DNA from: Lachnospiraceae bacterium
GTDB lineage: Bacteria > Bacillota > Clostridia > Lachnospirales > Lachnospiraceae
Length of the DNA: 64,000 nt
Reading direction: 5' to 3'
Assembly: GCA_017469935.1 (NCBI GenBank)
Contig: JAFUFL010000076.1
Span: forward strand, 1-64,000
How positions within the stretch are numbered: position 1 is the stretch's first letter; every line of letters starts with the position of its first letter. A model generated the notes under the pieces. That model saw only the letters and a program-made list of their open reading frames with translations, made no database searches and was not told the DNA's origin. This document shows positions 43,844-53,537 of this stretch, piece after piece. The position numbers were made by a program, and so were the translations under genes.

Positions 43844-45331
43844 TCACTCACCATCCTCTTCTATTCCAAGGATACTGGTGATCTTGGCAAGAATCCGGTC
43901 AATATCTGCATTGAGGCTTGCCCTCTTCTCCTGGTACTGCTGGATCAGCTCCTTCGGAGGCAGGATCTCTTCTTCCTCATGCGGGTAGCCACAGAGGTCA
44001 AGATTGTAGTTTCCTTCTGCAATCTCGGCAGCGGTATAGCATCTCGACTTGAATGTAACGGTATCTGCATCCTTGATCTCTGTACGATACTCCCACCAGT
44101 CACGGACAGACTGGAAGTGCTCAGACTTCATCGGCTTGGTCTTGGAGAAATGCTTATAGCCTTCTGGCATGTCCATACGGTAGAACCATACATTCTTTGT
44201 GGTTCCTTCATGCTCAAAGAACAGGATATTCGTAGTGATGGATGTATAAGGCGAGAAAACACTACTCGGCATACGGATGATCGTATGCAGGTTAAACTCG
44301 CTCATCAGCTTCTTCTTGATGGCAACTTTCGTATTATCAGTGCCAAACAAGAATCCGTCGGGAAGGATTACTGCTGCTCTACCTTCTGCCTTCAATCTGT
44401 ACATGATCACAGACATGAAAAGATCAGCCGTTTCCGAGCTGGCAAGGTCAGTCGGGAAATGGCCTTTTGCATCAGCCTTTTCAGAACCGCCGTAAGGAGG
44501 ATTCATCAGCACAACATCAAATTGATCCTTCTCCGTGTAGTCGAGCACGTCCTTGAGCAGAGAGTTATCATGGTAGACACGGGGAACGTCAACACCGTGA
44601 AGAAGCATGTTCGTAACGCAGAGCATATACGGGAACTGTTTCTTCTCGATGCCGTAAATGGACCGGTGCAAAGCATCAGAGTCCTCTGTGGTTTCAACCT
44701 GGTCCTCCAGTCTCTTGATCCAGCTGACGAGGAATCCCCCTGTACCACAGGCGAAATCCGCCATAGTTTCACCGATCTGCGGTTTGATCATCTCCGCCAT
44801 GAAGTCCGTCACAGCGCGAGGAGTATAGAACTCACCTGCGCTGCCAGCACTCTGCAGTTCCTTCAGAATCGCTTCGTAAATATCGCCAAACGCATGACTC
44901 TCCTCGTAGTCACCGAAATCAACGCTGTCGATGATGTTGATGACCTGCCGAAGGAGCACGCCGTCCTTCATGTACTGGTTGGCATCCTCGAAAGTGGACT
45001 TCACGATAGCCTTTTTGATCGGTGTGTCGGCATCCACTTCCAGCCCCTTGAGAGTCGGGAACAACGTGTTGTTGACAAACTCCAAAAGCTGGTCTCCGGT
45101 CAAAGCAGTGCCTTTGCCGTCATCTACAGCCCAGTTTCTCCACCTGCAGTCCTCCGGGATGATGGATGCATAGTCCTCCTCGTCAAATTCCCAGTTTTCC
45201 TCCTGTGCGTCATACACTTTCAAAAAGAGCATCCATGCGATCTGCTCAATGCGCTGGGCATCACCGTTGATACCTGCATCGTTGCGCATGATGTCCCTAA
45301 GCCGTTTTACGAAACTTCCCAAATCACTCAT
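43844..45331 (-). CDS. hsdM: Type I restriction enzyme methyltransferase subunit
   Basis: 495 aa, N6-adenine methyltransferase. N-terminal HsdM_N helical domain (about 5-140). Catalytic domain with GEFYTPR, the AdoMet-binding DFACGTGGF and the catalytic NPPYGG. It methylates host DNA at the site read by HsdS and forms part of the restriction complex. Located between hsdR (7 bp) and hsdS (contiguous) in one operon, order R-M-S. Confidence 0.96.
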   Translation of the reverse strand: MSDLGSFVKRLRDIMRNDAGINGDAQRIEQIAWMLFLKVYDAQEENWEFDEEDYASIIPEDCRWRNWAVDDGKGTALTGDQLLEFVNNTLFPTLKGLEVDADTPIKKAIVKSTFEDANQYMKDGVLLRQVINIIDSVDFGDYEESHAFGDIYEAILKELQSAGSAGEFYTPRAVTDFMAEMIKPQIGETMADFACGTGGFLVSWIKRLEDQVETTEDSDALHRSIYGIEKKQFPYMLCVTNMLLHGVDVPRVYHDNSLLKDVLDYTEKDQFDVVLMNPPYGGSEKADAKGHFPTDLASSETADLFMSVIMYRLKAEGRAAVILPDGFLFGTDNTKVAIKKKLMSEFNLHTIIRMPSSVFSPYTSITTNILFFEHEGTTKNVWFYRMDMPEGYKHFSKTKPMKSEHFQSVRDWWEYRTEIKDADTVTFKSRCYTAAEIAEGNYNLDLCGYPHEEEEILPPKELIQQYQEKRASLNADIDRILAKITSILGIEEDGE

Positions 45332-45338
45332 AATTCTG

Positions 45339-47660
45339 TCATCCTATTCTGTAGATTTCTTCTTCCAGTTCTTTGACTGCCTTCAGGTAGCCTTCCTTAC
45401 CACCGAAGAGTTTAGCGATACGTGCAGGGTTTCCCATCCGCTTAAACGGATCGAGCCTGAGCACTTCTGTTTTCTCGATCTCTGTAATGCCGTCATTTGC
45501 GTATTTCTCAAGGAGCGCCTCGATGACCTGCCTTGCCACGCCGCTGTACTTGTGCAGGAAGTCGCGCTTCTTTACGTTCTCAGCGCGTTCCCTTCTTGTC
45601 AGCGGTTTCTGGTCATAAGCCACATGGGTGATAAAGTCAAAATCATCGACATCTTCCATGTGCTGGTCTTTTTTGAGCTTGTCCAGATCAATGCCGTGTG
45701 ACTTCAGTTCCTGCCTGATTGCTTCCTTCTTTTCAGTCTGTGACCACTTTCTGACGAAGGTTCCCAGATCAGCATAATTGCCCCGGATATTCCTTCTCGT
45801 GTAGTCGATAATGTTCTCCTGCCTGAGCAGTTTTCCGTTCGTATCGTAAACTGAGACAGTCTCCTGTATCAGCTGGACTCTCGCTCCTTCCGCATCCACA
45901 TAGGGTATGTGCTTCGGCTCCACAGGGACTTTGGGTTTTACAGGACCAGGTCCATCCCCTTTCCTCGGGTAATCATCTACCTGCTCCACAGGTCCATCCC
46001 AGTCGGGATCAGAGAAGAGACGCGCGACTCCCCTGAAGTCCATGATCGTAAAACTGAGCTTCCCCTGGTCCTCACGGACGCGGGTTCCCCTGCCGATGAT
46101 CTGCTTGAACTGCGTCATGGAGTTGATGTTCTTGTCCAGAACGATCAGCTTCGTCAGCTTGCAGTCCGAACCGGTGGACAGCATTTCCGATGTTGTTGCG
46201 ATGACCGGATACTTCTGGGATGCGGAAATAAAGTACTTCAGCTTACTCTTCCCATAGTCATCGCTCCCGGTAATGCGCACCACGTAGTCCGGGTTCTTCT
46301 GCACCATATCCTTGTTCAGATTCACAAGAGCCATCCGCATCCGTTCTGCTGCGTCCTCAGTCGCACAGAACACAATCGTCTTCTGCATCCTGCCGTATTT
46401 CTTCAGGTACTCCGTAATCCGGAAGGCTACTTCCTGAATACGATCCGCAAGGATGATGTTGTAGTCATAATCCCTGTTGTTGTAAATGCGATCCTCGATC
46501 TCATGACCATAATAGTCTTTCTGCCCCTTGTAAGGTCTCCAGCCGTCACTGATGTTCATCGTCATTCCCAGCACCCGGAAAGGCGCGAGGAACCCGTCCT
46601 CAATACCGGTCTTGAGGCTGTACTCATAAACCGGTTTTCCAAAATAATCTATGTTGGAGACATACATTGTCTCTTTTGGTGTCGCAGTCATACCGATCTG
46701 CGTGGCACCGCTGAAATACTCAAGGATCCTTCTCCACCGGCTGTCCTCTTTTGCCGATCCCCTGTGGCACTCGTCCACGATGATCAGGTCGAAGAAGTCC
46801 GGATCAAAGAGCTCGCTATAGTGCTCCTGGTCGTTATCCCCGATCAGCTGCTGGTACAAGGCAAAATAGACCTGATACGCTGTAATCGTATCCTTCTTGT
46901 CCTTTGCGAAATTGACCTTATGGATGACCTTCTCAAGCGGTGCAAAGTCCTGCTGGATCGACTGGTCGACCAGGTTATTACGGTCTGCGAGGTACAGGAC
47001 CTTCCGCTTCACTCCGCTCGTGAGCAGCCTGTACACGATCTGAAAAGCTGTGTAGGTCTTTCCTGTCCCTGTCGCCATAACAAGCAGGATCCTGTCCTGT
47101 CCCCTTGCAATAGCATCCAGCGTGCGGTTAACCGCGTTCCTCTGGTAATAACGCGGAGGGTAGGTATTCTGGCTGGAGTAATAAGGCTGTTCTATCAGAA
47201 GCAGCTCCTGCTCGTTTAATCCCTTACCACCGTTGCGCTCACCCTTATACCGGGCAACCAGTTCTTCCACCGTAGGGAACTCTTCCATCTTGAGTTCCCG
47301 CTCAGCCCCGGTCAAAAAGTCATGCTCACAGAATCCATCGCCGTTGGAGCTGTAAGCAAACGGCAGGTCCAGCATCTGGGCATAGGTCATCGCCTGCTGC
47401 AGGCCATGGGAAATACTGTGATTATTGTCCTTTGCCTCCACAACAGCAATCGGGTGGTATTTATTCAGGTAAAGAAGATAGTCTGCCTTTTTTGCCTTCT
47501 CACGGTATGCCATGTTTCCCTTGATGTTGATCTTGCCGTCAGTGATCTTGGTCTCCATGGTGATATTAATGCCGTTCTTCCATCCGCTGGCATTTATGGC
47601 AGGCGTGATGTAATTAAGCTTGATGTCCTCTTCGGTCATCTGCTTCTTATTCAGGATCAT
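45339..47660 (-). CDS. hsdR: Type I restriction enzyme endonuclease/translocase subunit
   Basis: 773 aa. N-terminal nuclease domain with AVVEAKDN (Glu-x-Lys of the PD-(D/E)XK fold) in the first 130 residues. SF2 translocase with Walker A MATGTGKTYTAFQ, DECHRGSA and motif VI QIIGRGTRVRED. A C-terminal EcoEI-type domain assembles with HsdM. The length fits the shorter type I R subunits. ATG at 47660 follows AGGGAGGAGGATCCC, so the annotated start is internal to the longer ORF. It cuts unmodified DNA after translocation and is the first gene of the R-M-S operon. The promoter was not resolved; a TAAAAT-like -10 lies about 65 bp upstream. Confidence 0.95.
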   Translation of the reverse strand: MILNKKQMTEEDIKLNYITPAINASGWKNGINITMETKITDGKINIKGNMAYREKAKKADYLLYLNKYHPIAVVEAKDNNHSISHGLQQAMTYAQMLDLPFAYSSNGDGFCEHDFLTGAERELKMEEFPTVEELVARYKGERNGGKGLNEQELLLIEQPYYSSQNTYPPRYYQRNAVNRTLDAIARGQDRILLVMATGTGKTYTAFQIVYRLLTSGVKRKVLYLADRNNLVDQSIQQDFAPLEKVIHKVNFAKDKKDTITAYQVYFALYQQLIGDNDQEHYSELFDPDFFDLIIVDECHRGSAKEDSRWRRILEYFSGATQIGMTATPKETMYVSNIDYFGKPVYEYSLKTGIEDGFLAPFRVLGMTMNISDGWRPYKGQKDYYGHEIEDRIYNNRDYDYNIILADRIQEVAFRITEYLKKYGRMQKTIVFCATEDAAERMRMALVNLNKDMVQKNPDYVVRITGSDDYGKSKLKYFISASQKYPVIATTSEMLSTGSDCKLTKLIVLDKNINSMTQFKQIIGRGTRVREDQGKLSFTIMDFRGVARLFSDPDWDGPVEQVDDYPRKGDGPGPVKPKVPVEPKHIPYVDAEGARVQLIQETVSVYDTNGKLLRQENIIDYTRRNIRGNYADLGTFVRKWSQTEKKEAIRQELKSHGIDLDKLKKDQHMEDVDDFDFITHVAYDQKPLTRRERAENVKKRDFLHKYSGVARQVIEALLEKYANDGITEIEKTEVLRLDPFKRMGNPARIAKLFGGKEGYLKAVKELEEEIYRIG

Positions 47661-47766
47661 GGGATCCTCCTCCCTATGAGAGCACATAGTTAGTCCAGTA
47701 TGAGACTATTTTATCAAATGGAAGGCGTTTAATACAGATTTAGCAACACTCCTGCACACAGTTGCA

Positions 47767-47801
47767 CCAAAAAAGGCCCACCTCAGTAATACTGCGGTGA
47801 G
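47767..47801 (-). terminator. Terminator of the 98-aa gene
   Basis: Minus-strand stem ctcaccgcagt / actgaggtggg with att loop, followed by six T's. It ends transcription of 47976-48272 before the restriction operon. To its right, 47820-47852 holds a short array of ttttctcg repeats. Confidence 0.75.
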
Positions 47802-47975
47802 CTATACAAAATTGTGCGTCCTCGTTTTCTCGTTTTCTCGTTTTCTCGTTCGTTAACCTAGTTAAACCACCTAATAACCCCTATCATTCGAAGTAATGTA
47901 TAAACCATTCTTCTTTTATAGTGCGAGCGTTATGCACCCGGCGGTCTCCTGTGTTTTCATTATTCTTCTAACTGC

Positions 47976-48272
47976 TTAACTCTCGATCTCTTTTCTCAAC
48001 TCTTTCAGCGTCTCCATCAAATCCGATATATCGGTCAGCGACTTGATGAGATCGTCAACATCTTCTATTCCATATCCGTTGATCGGAAAATCGATAAAAG
48101 CGTTGTCCTTATTCACCTTTAGAGACGGCATCATCACGTTCTTGGGTTGCACTGTTGCAGACGTATCGACCCCGTCGTTATACATCCTGACGAGGTATTT
48201 GTCAGAGTCATATGCCCTGATCTTAAACGAGCCATCTTTCTTGTGGATCAATTTTAAGCCAGTGATTTTCAA
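47976..48272 (-). CDS. Small hypothetical protein
   Basis: 98 aa, starts MKITGLKLIHKKDGSF. A beta-rich N-terminal half (KIRAYDSDKYLVRMYNDG) and a C-terminal amphipathic helix (TDISDLMETLKELRKEIE) that could form a dimer. Its own terminator follows. Not recognised. Confidence 0.55.
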   Translation of the reverse strand: MKITGLKLIHKKDGSFKIRAYDSDKYLVRMYNDGVDTSATVQPKNVMMPSLKVNKDNAFIDFPINGYGIEDVDDLIKSLTDISDLMETLKELRKEIES

Positions 48273-48569
48273 GTCTTTTCTCCTCGTATGATTTCCCTGT
48301 CCGCATGCATTATCGTCCAGCCACTCCTAACATAACACTTCTATCATACCCCATTTTATACCACTACTAACATGGGTTGTTTCGAAATTCTACTATGATA
48401 CCGCCATTATAAACCTTCCGTGAGAAAACCAAGCTGGGGTTAATAGACTGATTTTCAATGATGTGGAGAGCTTACTGCATGTTACAATTATATTGAGACA
48501 GATACGGGCTATGATGAGAAACCGTTGAATAGCCGCAAACATGAACATACTTATTTACGGTGAACAAAT

Positions 48570-49790
48570 ATGAGTAATTCCGATAATCCAATAAACGGCG
48601 CCATATTTCAGAAGCAGGTCCTTGAGTGGTTCCGCGTACACTATAAGGTTTCTTTTTCGCTTGAGAAAAAAATCCCCATCGGAAACCCTCCCAAAGATCA
48701 TAAATTCGACATCGTCGCTGATAATGATTTGATCGCAATTGAATGTAAACGGTACACCTGGACGGAGACCGGCAATGTACCAAGCGCAAAGATGGGGTTT
48801 ACGAATGAAGCTGCCTTCTATCTTTCATTTCTGCCGGATGCTTATAAAAAGATCATTGTCATGCTCAGGTGCTATCATCCAAAGAGAAAAGAGAGCCTGG
48901 CTGAATATTATTACAGGACATACCGGCATCTCCTGGGAAACATAATCGTGGCGGAGTTTGATCCAGACAGGAAAAGTATGCGGTTTATCCAGGAAGATAC
49001 TTCGAATCCGTTAGTAACAACTCTATCTGGCAGAGAGGGTTACATCAAAATAATGAAAGATTATCTGACCGATCGAGGTGTCCTGTATGACTCCTCTCTG
49101 GCGGAAGAGATCAGAAACAGATCTGCTGGAAAGAAGTATACGATCAACGATCATGTACATGCCATGATCTATGCGCTTTTGTCAAACCAGACCAAGTGGG
49201 TCCGTATTGAGCCGCACCTGGAAGAGATACGGGAATTATTCTTTGATTATGATCCTGAGAAAATACTAAAAACCGCCCCATCTAAATTCTCAAACGGCCT
49301 GTTCAGGCTAAAATGCGGCAATATGAGTACAGAAGCGCAAATGCTCGTACTCGCAGATAATATCAGGACCCTCTATCGGATCGAGGAAGAATACGGCTGC
49401 GTGGATGCCTTTATCACGTCAGAGCCTGCCGATGTTATAGCGGTGAAATTGTCAAAAGGCTCCTCCCCTTACAAGATCAAGCGGTTCGGAGAGGCGCTTG
49501 CGTGGGAATACCTGAGAACAATGGGTATCGATGGCGTAAAGCCCGACACACACCTCAGAAGGTTTCTTGGAAGTAACAGGATGGGGACAGGTCTCAATGA
49601 TCCCGCAACGGTCAAAGATGTCCGGGAACAGGTCGAAGCACTCTCACAACAGACAAGCTTGCTTAAGGTTGAAATCGACAACATAATCTGGAGCTTCTGC
49701 GCAGACGGATATGGAGAGGTCTGTACAGCAACACCGCACTGCGATATTTGTCCGGTTAAAGAATTCTGCAACTATAAAAAAGGTGTATGA
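48570..49790 (+). CDS. PD-(D/E)XK nuclease fused to HhH-GPD Fe-S DNA glycosylase
   Basis: 406 aa. The N-terminal half (about 5-150) looks like a restriction-type nuclease: Asp47 in HKFDIVADND and Glu58-x-Lys60 in LIAIECKRY. The C-terminal half (about 190-405) follows endonuclease III: HAMIYALLSNQTK for LLSAQATD, the catalytic-aspartate motif PDTHLRRF, and at the end a four-cysteine cluster motif (C-x5-C-x2-C-x5-C; endonuclease III has x6 in the first gap). The expected helix-hairpin-helix lysine region (SPYKIKRFGEAL) is divergent, so catalysis is not certain. The protein could remove a modified base and then cut the DNA, a logical activity against phages with modified genomes (inference). It is the only plus-strand cargo gene of this size and is followed by a frameshifted ORF. 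Confidence 0.75.
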   Translation: MSNSDNPINGAIFQKQVLEWFRVHYKVSFSLEKKIPIGNPPKDHKFDIVADNDLIAIECKRYTWTETGNVPSAKMGFTNEAAFYLSFLPDAYKKIIVMLRCYHPKRKESLAEYYYRTYRHLLGNIIVAEFDPDRKSMRFIQEDTSNPLVTTLSGREGYIKIMKDYLTDRGVLYDSSLAEEIRNRSAGKKYTINDHVHAMIYALLSNQTKWVRIEPHLEEIRELFFDYDPEKILKTAPSKFSNGLFRLKCGNMSTEAQMLVLADNIRTLYRIEEEYGCVDAFITSEPADVIAVKLSKGSSPYKIKRFGEALAWEYLRTMGIDGVKPDTHLRRFLGSNRMGTGLNDPATVKDVREQVEALSQQTSLLKVEIDNIIWSFCADGYGEVCTATPHCDICPVKEFCNYKKGV

Positions 49791-49805
49791 GGAGACAAGA
49801 TATTT

Positions 49806-50077
49806 ATGGAATTAGTTAAATCATTGGAAGAGATTCGTCACAATATCGCTGTGCTCAACGCGTATCTGGACAAGAAGACAGACCCGGATTACTCATATGC
49901 TCTTGTCTTGTAAAAAGAGGAATTTGTTTCGTTGCAGACAGCAGTTCCGGCAAATACCGTTTCTACCCGAGTCGTTTTATCGGATATGCGAACAATACCA
50001 TGGATAAACATATGTCAAACACAACAAAAGACGGCAAGCAGACAAACCCTGCTAACGGGCATAAAAGTGGTAATTAA
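49806..50077 (+). pseudogene. Frameshifted small gene downstream of the glycosylase fusion
   Basis: Starts at ATG 49806 with GAGGAGACAAG upstream. The first frame reads MELVKSLEEIRHNIAVLNAY and stops after 35 codons. Another frame, entered within the segment around 49895-49915, continues with GKYRFYPSRFIGYANN and DGKQTNPANGHK to a stop at 50075-50077. Both parts look like good protein sequence, so a single frame change near 49900 probably broke one gene of about 90 residues, unless it is a programmed or sequencing shift. It is followed at once by a terminator, so it was the second gene of the glycosylase transcript. Family not recognised. Confidence 0.6.
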
Positions 50078-50084
50078 ATAAACG

Positions 50085-50123
50085 ATCCCCGATGGGGGCA
50101 TTTTCTCCGTCGGGGATTTTTGT
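50085..50123 (+). terminator. Terminator of the glycosylase-fusion transcript
   Basis: Stem atccccgatgg / ccgtcggggat (one G-T pair) followed by five T's and a further T-rich stretch. Confidence 0.8.
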
Positions 50124-50138
50124 TTTATACGGCTATAA

Positions 50139-50184
50139 AAAATACCCAGCATCCAGGAATTGCCTTTGGATACTGGGTATTTCT
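50139..50184. terminator. Second terminator, bidirectional
   Basis: Arms aaatacccagcatcca / tggatactgggtattt with one mismatch and a short loop, A and T runs on either side. Works for either strand between convergent genes. Confidence 0.8.
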
Positions 50185-50229
50185 TTGATTTCATTCGTTT
50201 TAACTTAATAGTCACTTTTGTCAAAAGCT

Positions 50230-50259
50230 GGCCTGACACGATTTTCACCATGTCAGGCC
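50230..50259 (-). terminator. Hairpin downstream of the zinc-ribbon lipoprotein
   Basis: Perfect stem ggcctgaca / tgtcaggcc with a 12-nt loop, about 65 bp after the lipoprotein stop on the minus strand. Confidence 0.6.
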
Positions 50260-50325
50260 TTTGCTTAATAACACTGAAAATTTCTGGATGTTCCTGCCCT
50301 TGCAAAGGACCGGCGGCATATATGC

Positions 50326-52023
50326 TTACTTTTCAGCGCCGCATCCGGAGCAGTACGTGCGGGTTTCTGTCCAGGCATCCTGATCGACCACCCAGTGCTC
50401 TCTCTCTTCGTAGACAGGCTCTTCGTGGGTTACGGCGTTATGATGTTCGGTTCCTACCTGTTTTTCTGTTGTATACCAGCTTCCATCAGCGTCGTGCTCG
50501 TCCACCATGTGATCCGCTATTTCATCGTCATCATAACATGTATATCCGCATACATTGCAGACACAGGCGGTATCGTATATCGGCTCGTCCCACGCCTCTT
50601 CGTCGACTACAGTTCTTGTACCGGTCTGTACTGTCTCAGTCTCATAGTGGCCTTTTTCCTCGTGGTAGATCTTTTCTGTTACCCAGTTATGGACATGCTG
50701 GGGAGCGGGAGCGTCTTCATCATCATTATCGTTCGAATGAGATGTATGGCTGGGCTCGGGCTCAGGGTCATTGTTGTTTTCCGTATTGTTGCCCTGATCT
50801 GTCTTTGCTTCGGGCTTGGAAGTTTCCTCAGTGGGCTTGGTCTCTTCCGGCTTTACTTCCTCTGCGGGCTTCTCTTCCGGGTTCTTGATCTCTTCGACAG
50901 TTACAGGCTGGCTGTTGTCCGTCCAGACTTCGCCGCCGTCTTCGATGATCTTTACCGCTTCATCAGGAGTGACGACATCAACTTCTTTTTCGATGATGAC
51001 ATCTACGGTGTTCCCGGCCTGCTTAGGGTCTCCGGACGTCTGTCCATTTTCTGTATCTGCGGGCACAGCCTCTTCTGTCTGGCCTGCGTCTGTGACGGTC
51101 TGCCCGGCAGCATCTTTATCAGCGCCGGTGTTTCCTTCAGGAACGGTATTCTCTTCTGCGGGCGCTGTATTCTCCTCCGCAGGTACTGCATTCTCTTCTA
51201 CAGGTGTTGTATTTTCCTCTGCGGGGACCGTATTCTCCTCTGCAACAGCGGGTTCTGCGGGCTTGTCAGCATCTGCTGTCTGAGGCTTGTCTTCCTCGAA
51301 GACACTGTCGGGGATCACGGGAAGGGGAGCTCCTTCGGGATCTTCCTTATCTGCCGGGGCAACAGCAGGTGCCTCATCCTCTTTCTTTTCCGTATCCTTG
51401 TCCGGGGTCTGGGCCTCTGTTTCTACAGTCTCTCCGGGCTCTTCGGTATGGCCTGTTTCAGGTTCAGCGGTATCATCCACAGCAGGGGCTGTCTCTGCGT
51501 CATCCTTTACTTCGGCGGCCGCCGTATCATCTGCGGTCTCTGTTTTTTCAGTTTTTGCTGCCGGGGCCTGGGCCTTATCAGCGGCGTCCTTTTCCGGCTC
51601 TGCCTTTACGGGGGTCATCGCCTCGGGATGCTCGGCGAGATAGGCTTCTGCCTTTTCAAGGTTATCGAGATCTACGGTAACGATATACCTGGCCGTATAC
51701 TTTCCGGGCTTCGTCATGTCAACAGCGCTGTCGTCCACAGTGATATTCTTGACGACATGCTTCGTGCTCTCTGACTTCGCCAGAAGGTCGATATTCTTTG
51801 CCCCTTCAAGGATGTTCCTGTCCCTGAGGCCGCGGAGATACTTGCTGATAATGGCGCTCGTATCATAGGAAGGCTCTTCGGGCTTTGCTTCTTCTACCAC
51901 GGCGGGCGCTGCCGTTGTTGCTGCGGCAGCCGCAGTCGTTACAGGTTCCTGCTTTCCGCAGCCTGCCATAAGGGCCAGGACTGCTGTAAGTGCGATCGTA
52001 CTAACAAATCTTCTCTTTTTCAT
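50326..52023 (-). CDS. Lipoprotein with repeat-rich linker and zinc-ribbon-like C-terminus
   Basis: 565 aa. Lipoprotein signal with lipobox ALMAGC, an Ala/Thr stretch, and a small N-terminal domain (about 50-130) resembling an Ig-like cell-surface fold (TKPGKYTARYIVTVD). A long acidic Glu/Pro/Ala/Thr linker (about 140-440) includes tandem VPAEENT-type heptads (near 260-310). The C-terminal part (about 445-565) carries CNVCGYTCYDD with downstream His residues (DHMVDEHDA) and a terminal CSGCGAEK, a zinc-finger-like pattern outside the cell. Related zinc-ribbon repeats occur in surface proteins of gut Firmicutes. A role in surface interaction or exclusion is possible but not shown. Confidence 0.7.
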   Translation of the reverse strand: MKKRRFVSTIALTAVLALMAGCGKQEPVTTAAAAATTAAPAVVEEAKPEEPSYDTSAIISKYLRGLRDRNILEGAKNIDLLAKSESTKHVVKNITVDDSAVDMTKPGKYTARYIVTVDLDNLEKAEAYLAEHPEAMTPVKAEPEKDAADKAQAPAAKTEKTETADDTAAAEVKDDAETAPAVDDTAEPETGHTEEPGETVETEAQTPDKDTEKKEDEAPAVAPADKEDPEGAPLPVIPDSVFEEDKPQTADADKPAEPAVAEENTVPAEENTTPVEENAVPAEENTAPAEENTVPEGNTGADKDAAGQTVTDAGQTEEAVPADTENGQTSGDPKQAGNTVDVIIEKEVDVVTPDEAVKIIEDGGEVWTDNSQPVTVEEIKNPEEKPAEEVKPEETKPTEETSKPEAKTDQGNNTENNNDPEPEPSHTSHSNDNDDEDAPAPQHVHNWVTEKIYHEEKGHYETETVQTGTRTVVDEEAWDEPIYDTACVCNVCGYTCYDDDEIADHMVDEHDADGSWYTTEKQVGTEHHNAVTHEEPVYEEREHWVVDQDAWTETRTYCSGCGAEK

Positions 52024-52124
52024 AACATTTCCTCCTGTGAGTATTTAATATTTGTTTTTATACTTACTTTATAGCACACATTTTTTATCGATTTTTTTTC
52101 CGGACTTTTTATCGATATTTTGGC

Positions 52125-53537
52125 TCAATCACAAAACTTGTGGGATTTGGGATTCCGGATATAGTCCCTCCGGCTCATGTCAAATAGCTTCAGGAAGAAG
52201 TATTCATCATCCGGATAGCCGTACCCCTGTCTGCGAAGAGTCTTGATCTTGTTGTTGATACCTTCTATTTTTGCTGCGGATATATCATAGGTGGCATGGG
52301 CGATGATCCCTTCAAAATGATTGCTCAGCAGCCGCTCGAACCAGAGCAGATGGACATTGCCGGTCGCATGGCACATATCCATGATGCTGATGATATCCTC
52401 TGACATGAGGCACTCATCGGTCCGCGAATAGGCCAGTGCCAGTTTCTCTTTGATCAGGTCAAGAGTAAACAGGAGCTGATTCTCTCTGAGCAGCTGATCA
52501 TAGCGCTCTTCGTATCCGGGTTTGCGCACAATATCCTCTGTTTTGAACAGACTGCTCCCCTTGTGGATCACGCGCTCCTGTGCGGCATCGGTATCCTTCT
52601 TCTGAAGCGTCTCACGGGACGATGTCAGGATATACTTTGTCTTCTTCAGGGCCTTTGCGGCTTCCGAGTTGCCTTCCTCATAAAGGCGGCGCTGCTCATC
52701 CTTGCGTACCTCGCCAACCACCTTATCGTTGAAGTTCTTGACGATATGGAAGTAGTCGAATACCGGCTGGATGTGGGGACACTTTTCCTCGAATGCCTCC
52801 TGGAAATCGGAATTCATGTCGCAGGCAACAGCCTCCACATGATCCATCCATTCCAGACCGACATGCTCGATGAAGTCATACACGACCTGTTTCTTCTTGC
52901 CGCCGGCGATCCAGAGAATATGACCGGTCTCCATGTCGATGATGTGCGTGGCATAACGATGCCCGTTGTGGAACTTGAATTCATCAATGCCAAGGAATTT
53001 CGCGTGCTTCTCCGGCTTGATCAGCTTTCCGTCCGGTGTCGTATAAAGCTCCTGAAGACGAGCCTTATCGATCGCCTTTACGACGTTCTTGCCGATACCG
53101 GCAAGCTCCGCGACTTCCTTGTTCGTGTAAGTTCCACAGGCCAGAAGATCGCACACATACTGATGCAGTTCTGCGGTGATCCGGTGACCGGGAGCTTTAA
53201 AGGAAACGTACTGTGTCCGGGTGCTGCCGCAGCCGGGGCATACATACTGGTTCCTTGTAAATGACACATCGCTCAGATACCCGCCAAACGGAAGATGGCG
53301 AAGCGTGATACCGGGATGATTGTTCACGTGCATCTTTGTGCCGCAGCAGCGGCATGTAAGATCCTCATTATCAGCCTGAAGCGAACCAGAAAAACGGATC
53401 ACAGTCCTGCCGGATGCAGACTGGCCGGTGGAAGTTGACTCATTCATAAAGCCATACAGGCAGGAAGGGATCATCAAGAAATCCGTAGATTGCGTAAGTG
53501 TTAATTGCCCATCGGCGTCGGTTCGTATATAATCCAA
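52125..53537 (-). mobile_element. ISL3-family transposase (insertion sequence)
   Basis: About 470 aa transposase. N-terminal zinc-binding part with CRCCGTKM and CPGCGSTRTQ, an HTH (NKEVAELAGIGKNVV), then the DDE transposase: FLGIDEFKFHNGHRYATHIID, VACDMNSDFQEAF, a His-rich FDYFHIVKNFN, and a C-terminal IEGINNKIKTLRRQGYGYPD, all typical of ISL3. The start is uncertain: TTG at 53537 has AGGAG 9 nt upstream, and longer in-frame extensions lack a site. An 8-bp inverted repeat attttggc (52117-52124) / gccaaaat (53575-53582) flanks the gene, but true IS ends and target duplication were not resolved. It appears intact. Confidence 0.88.
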
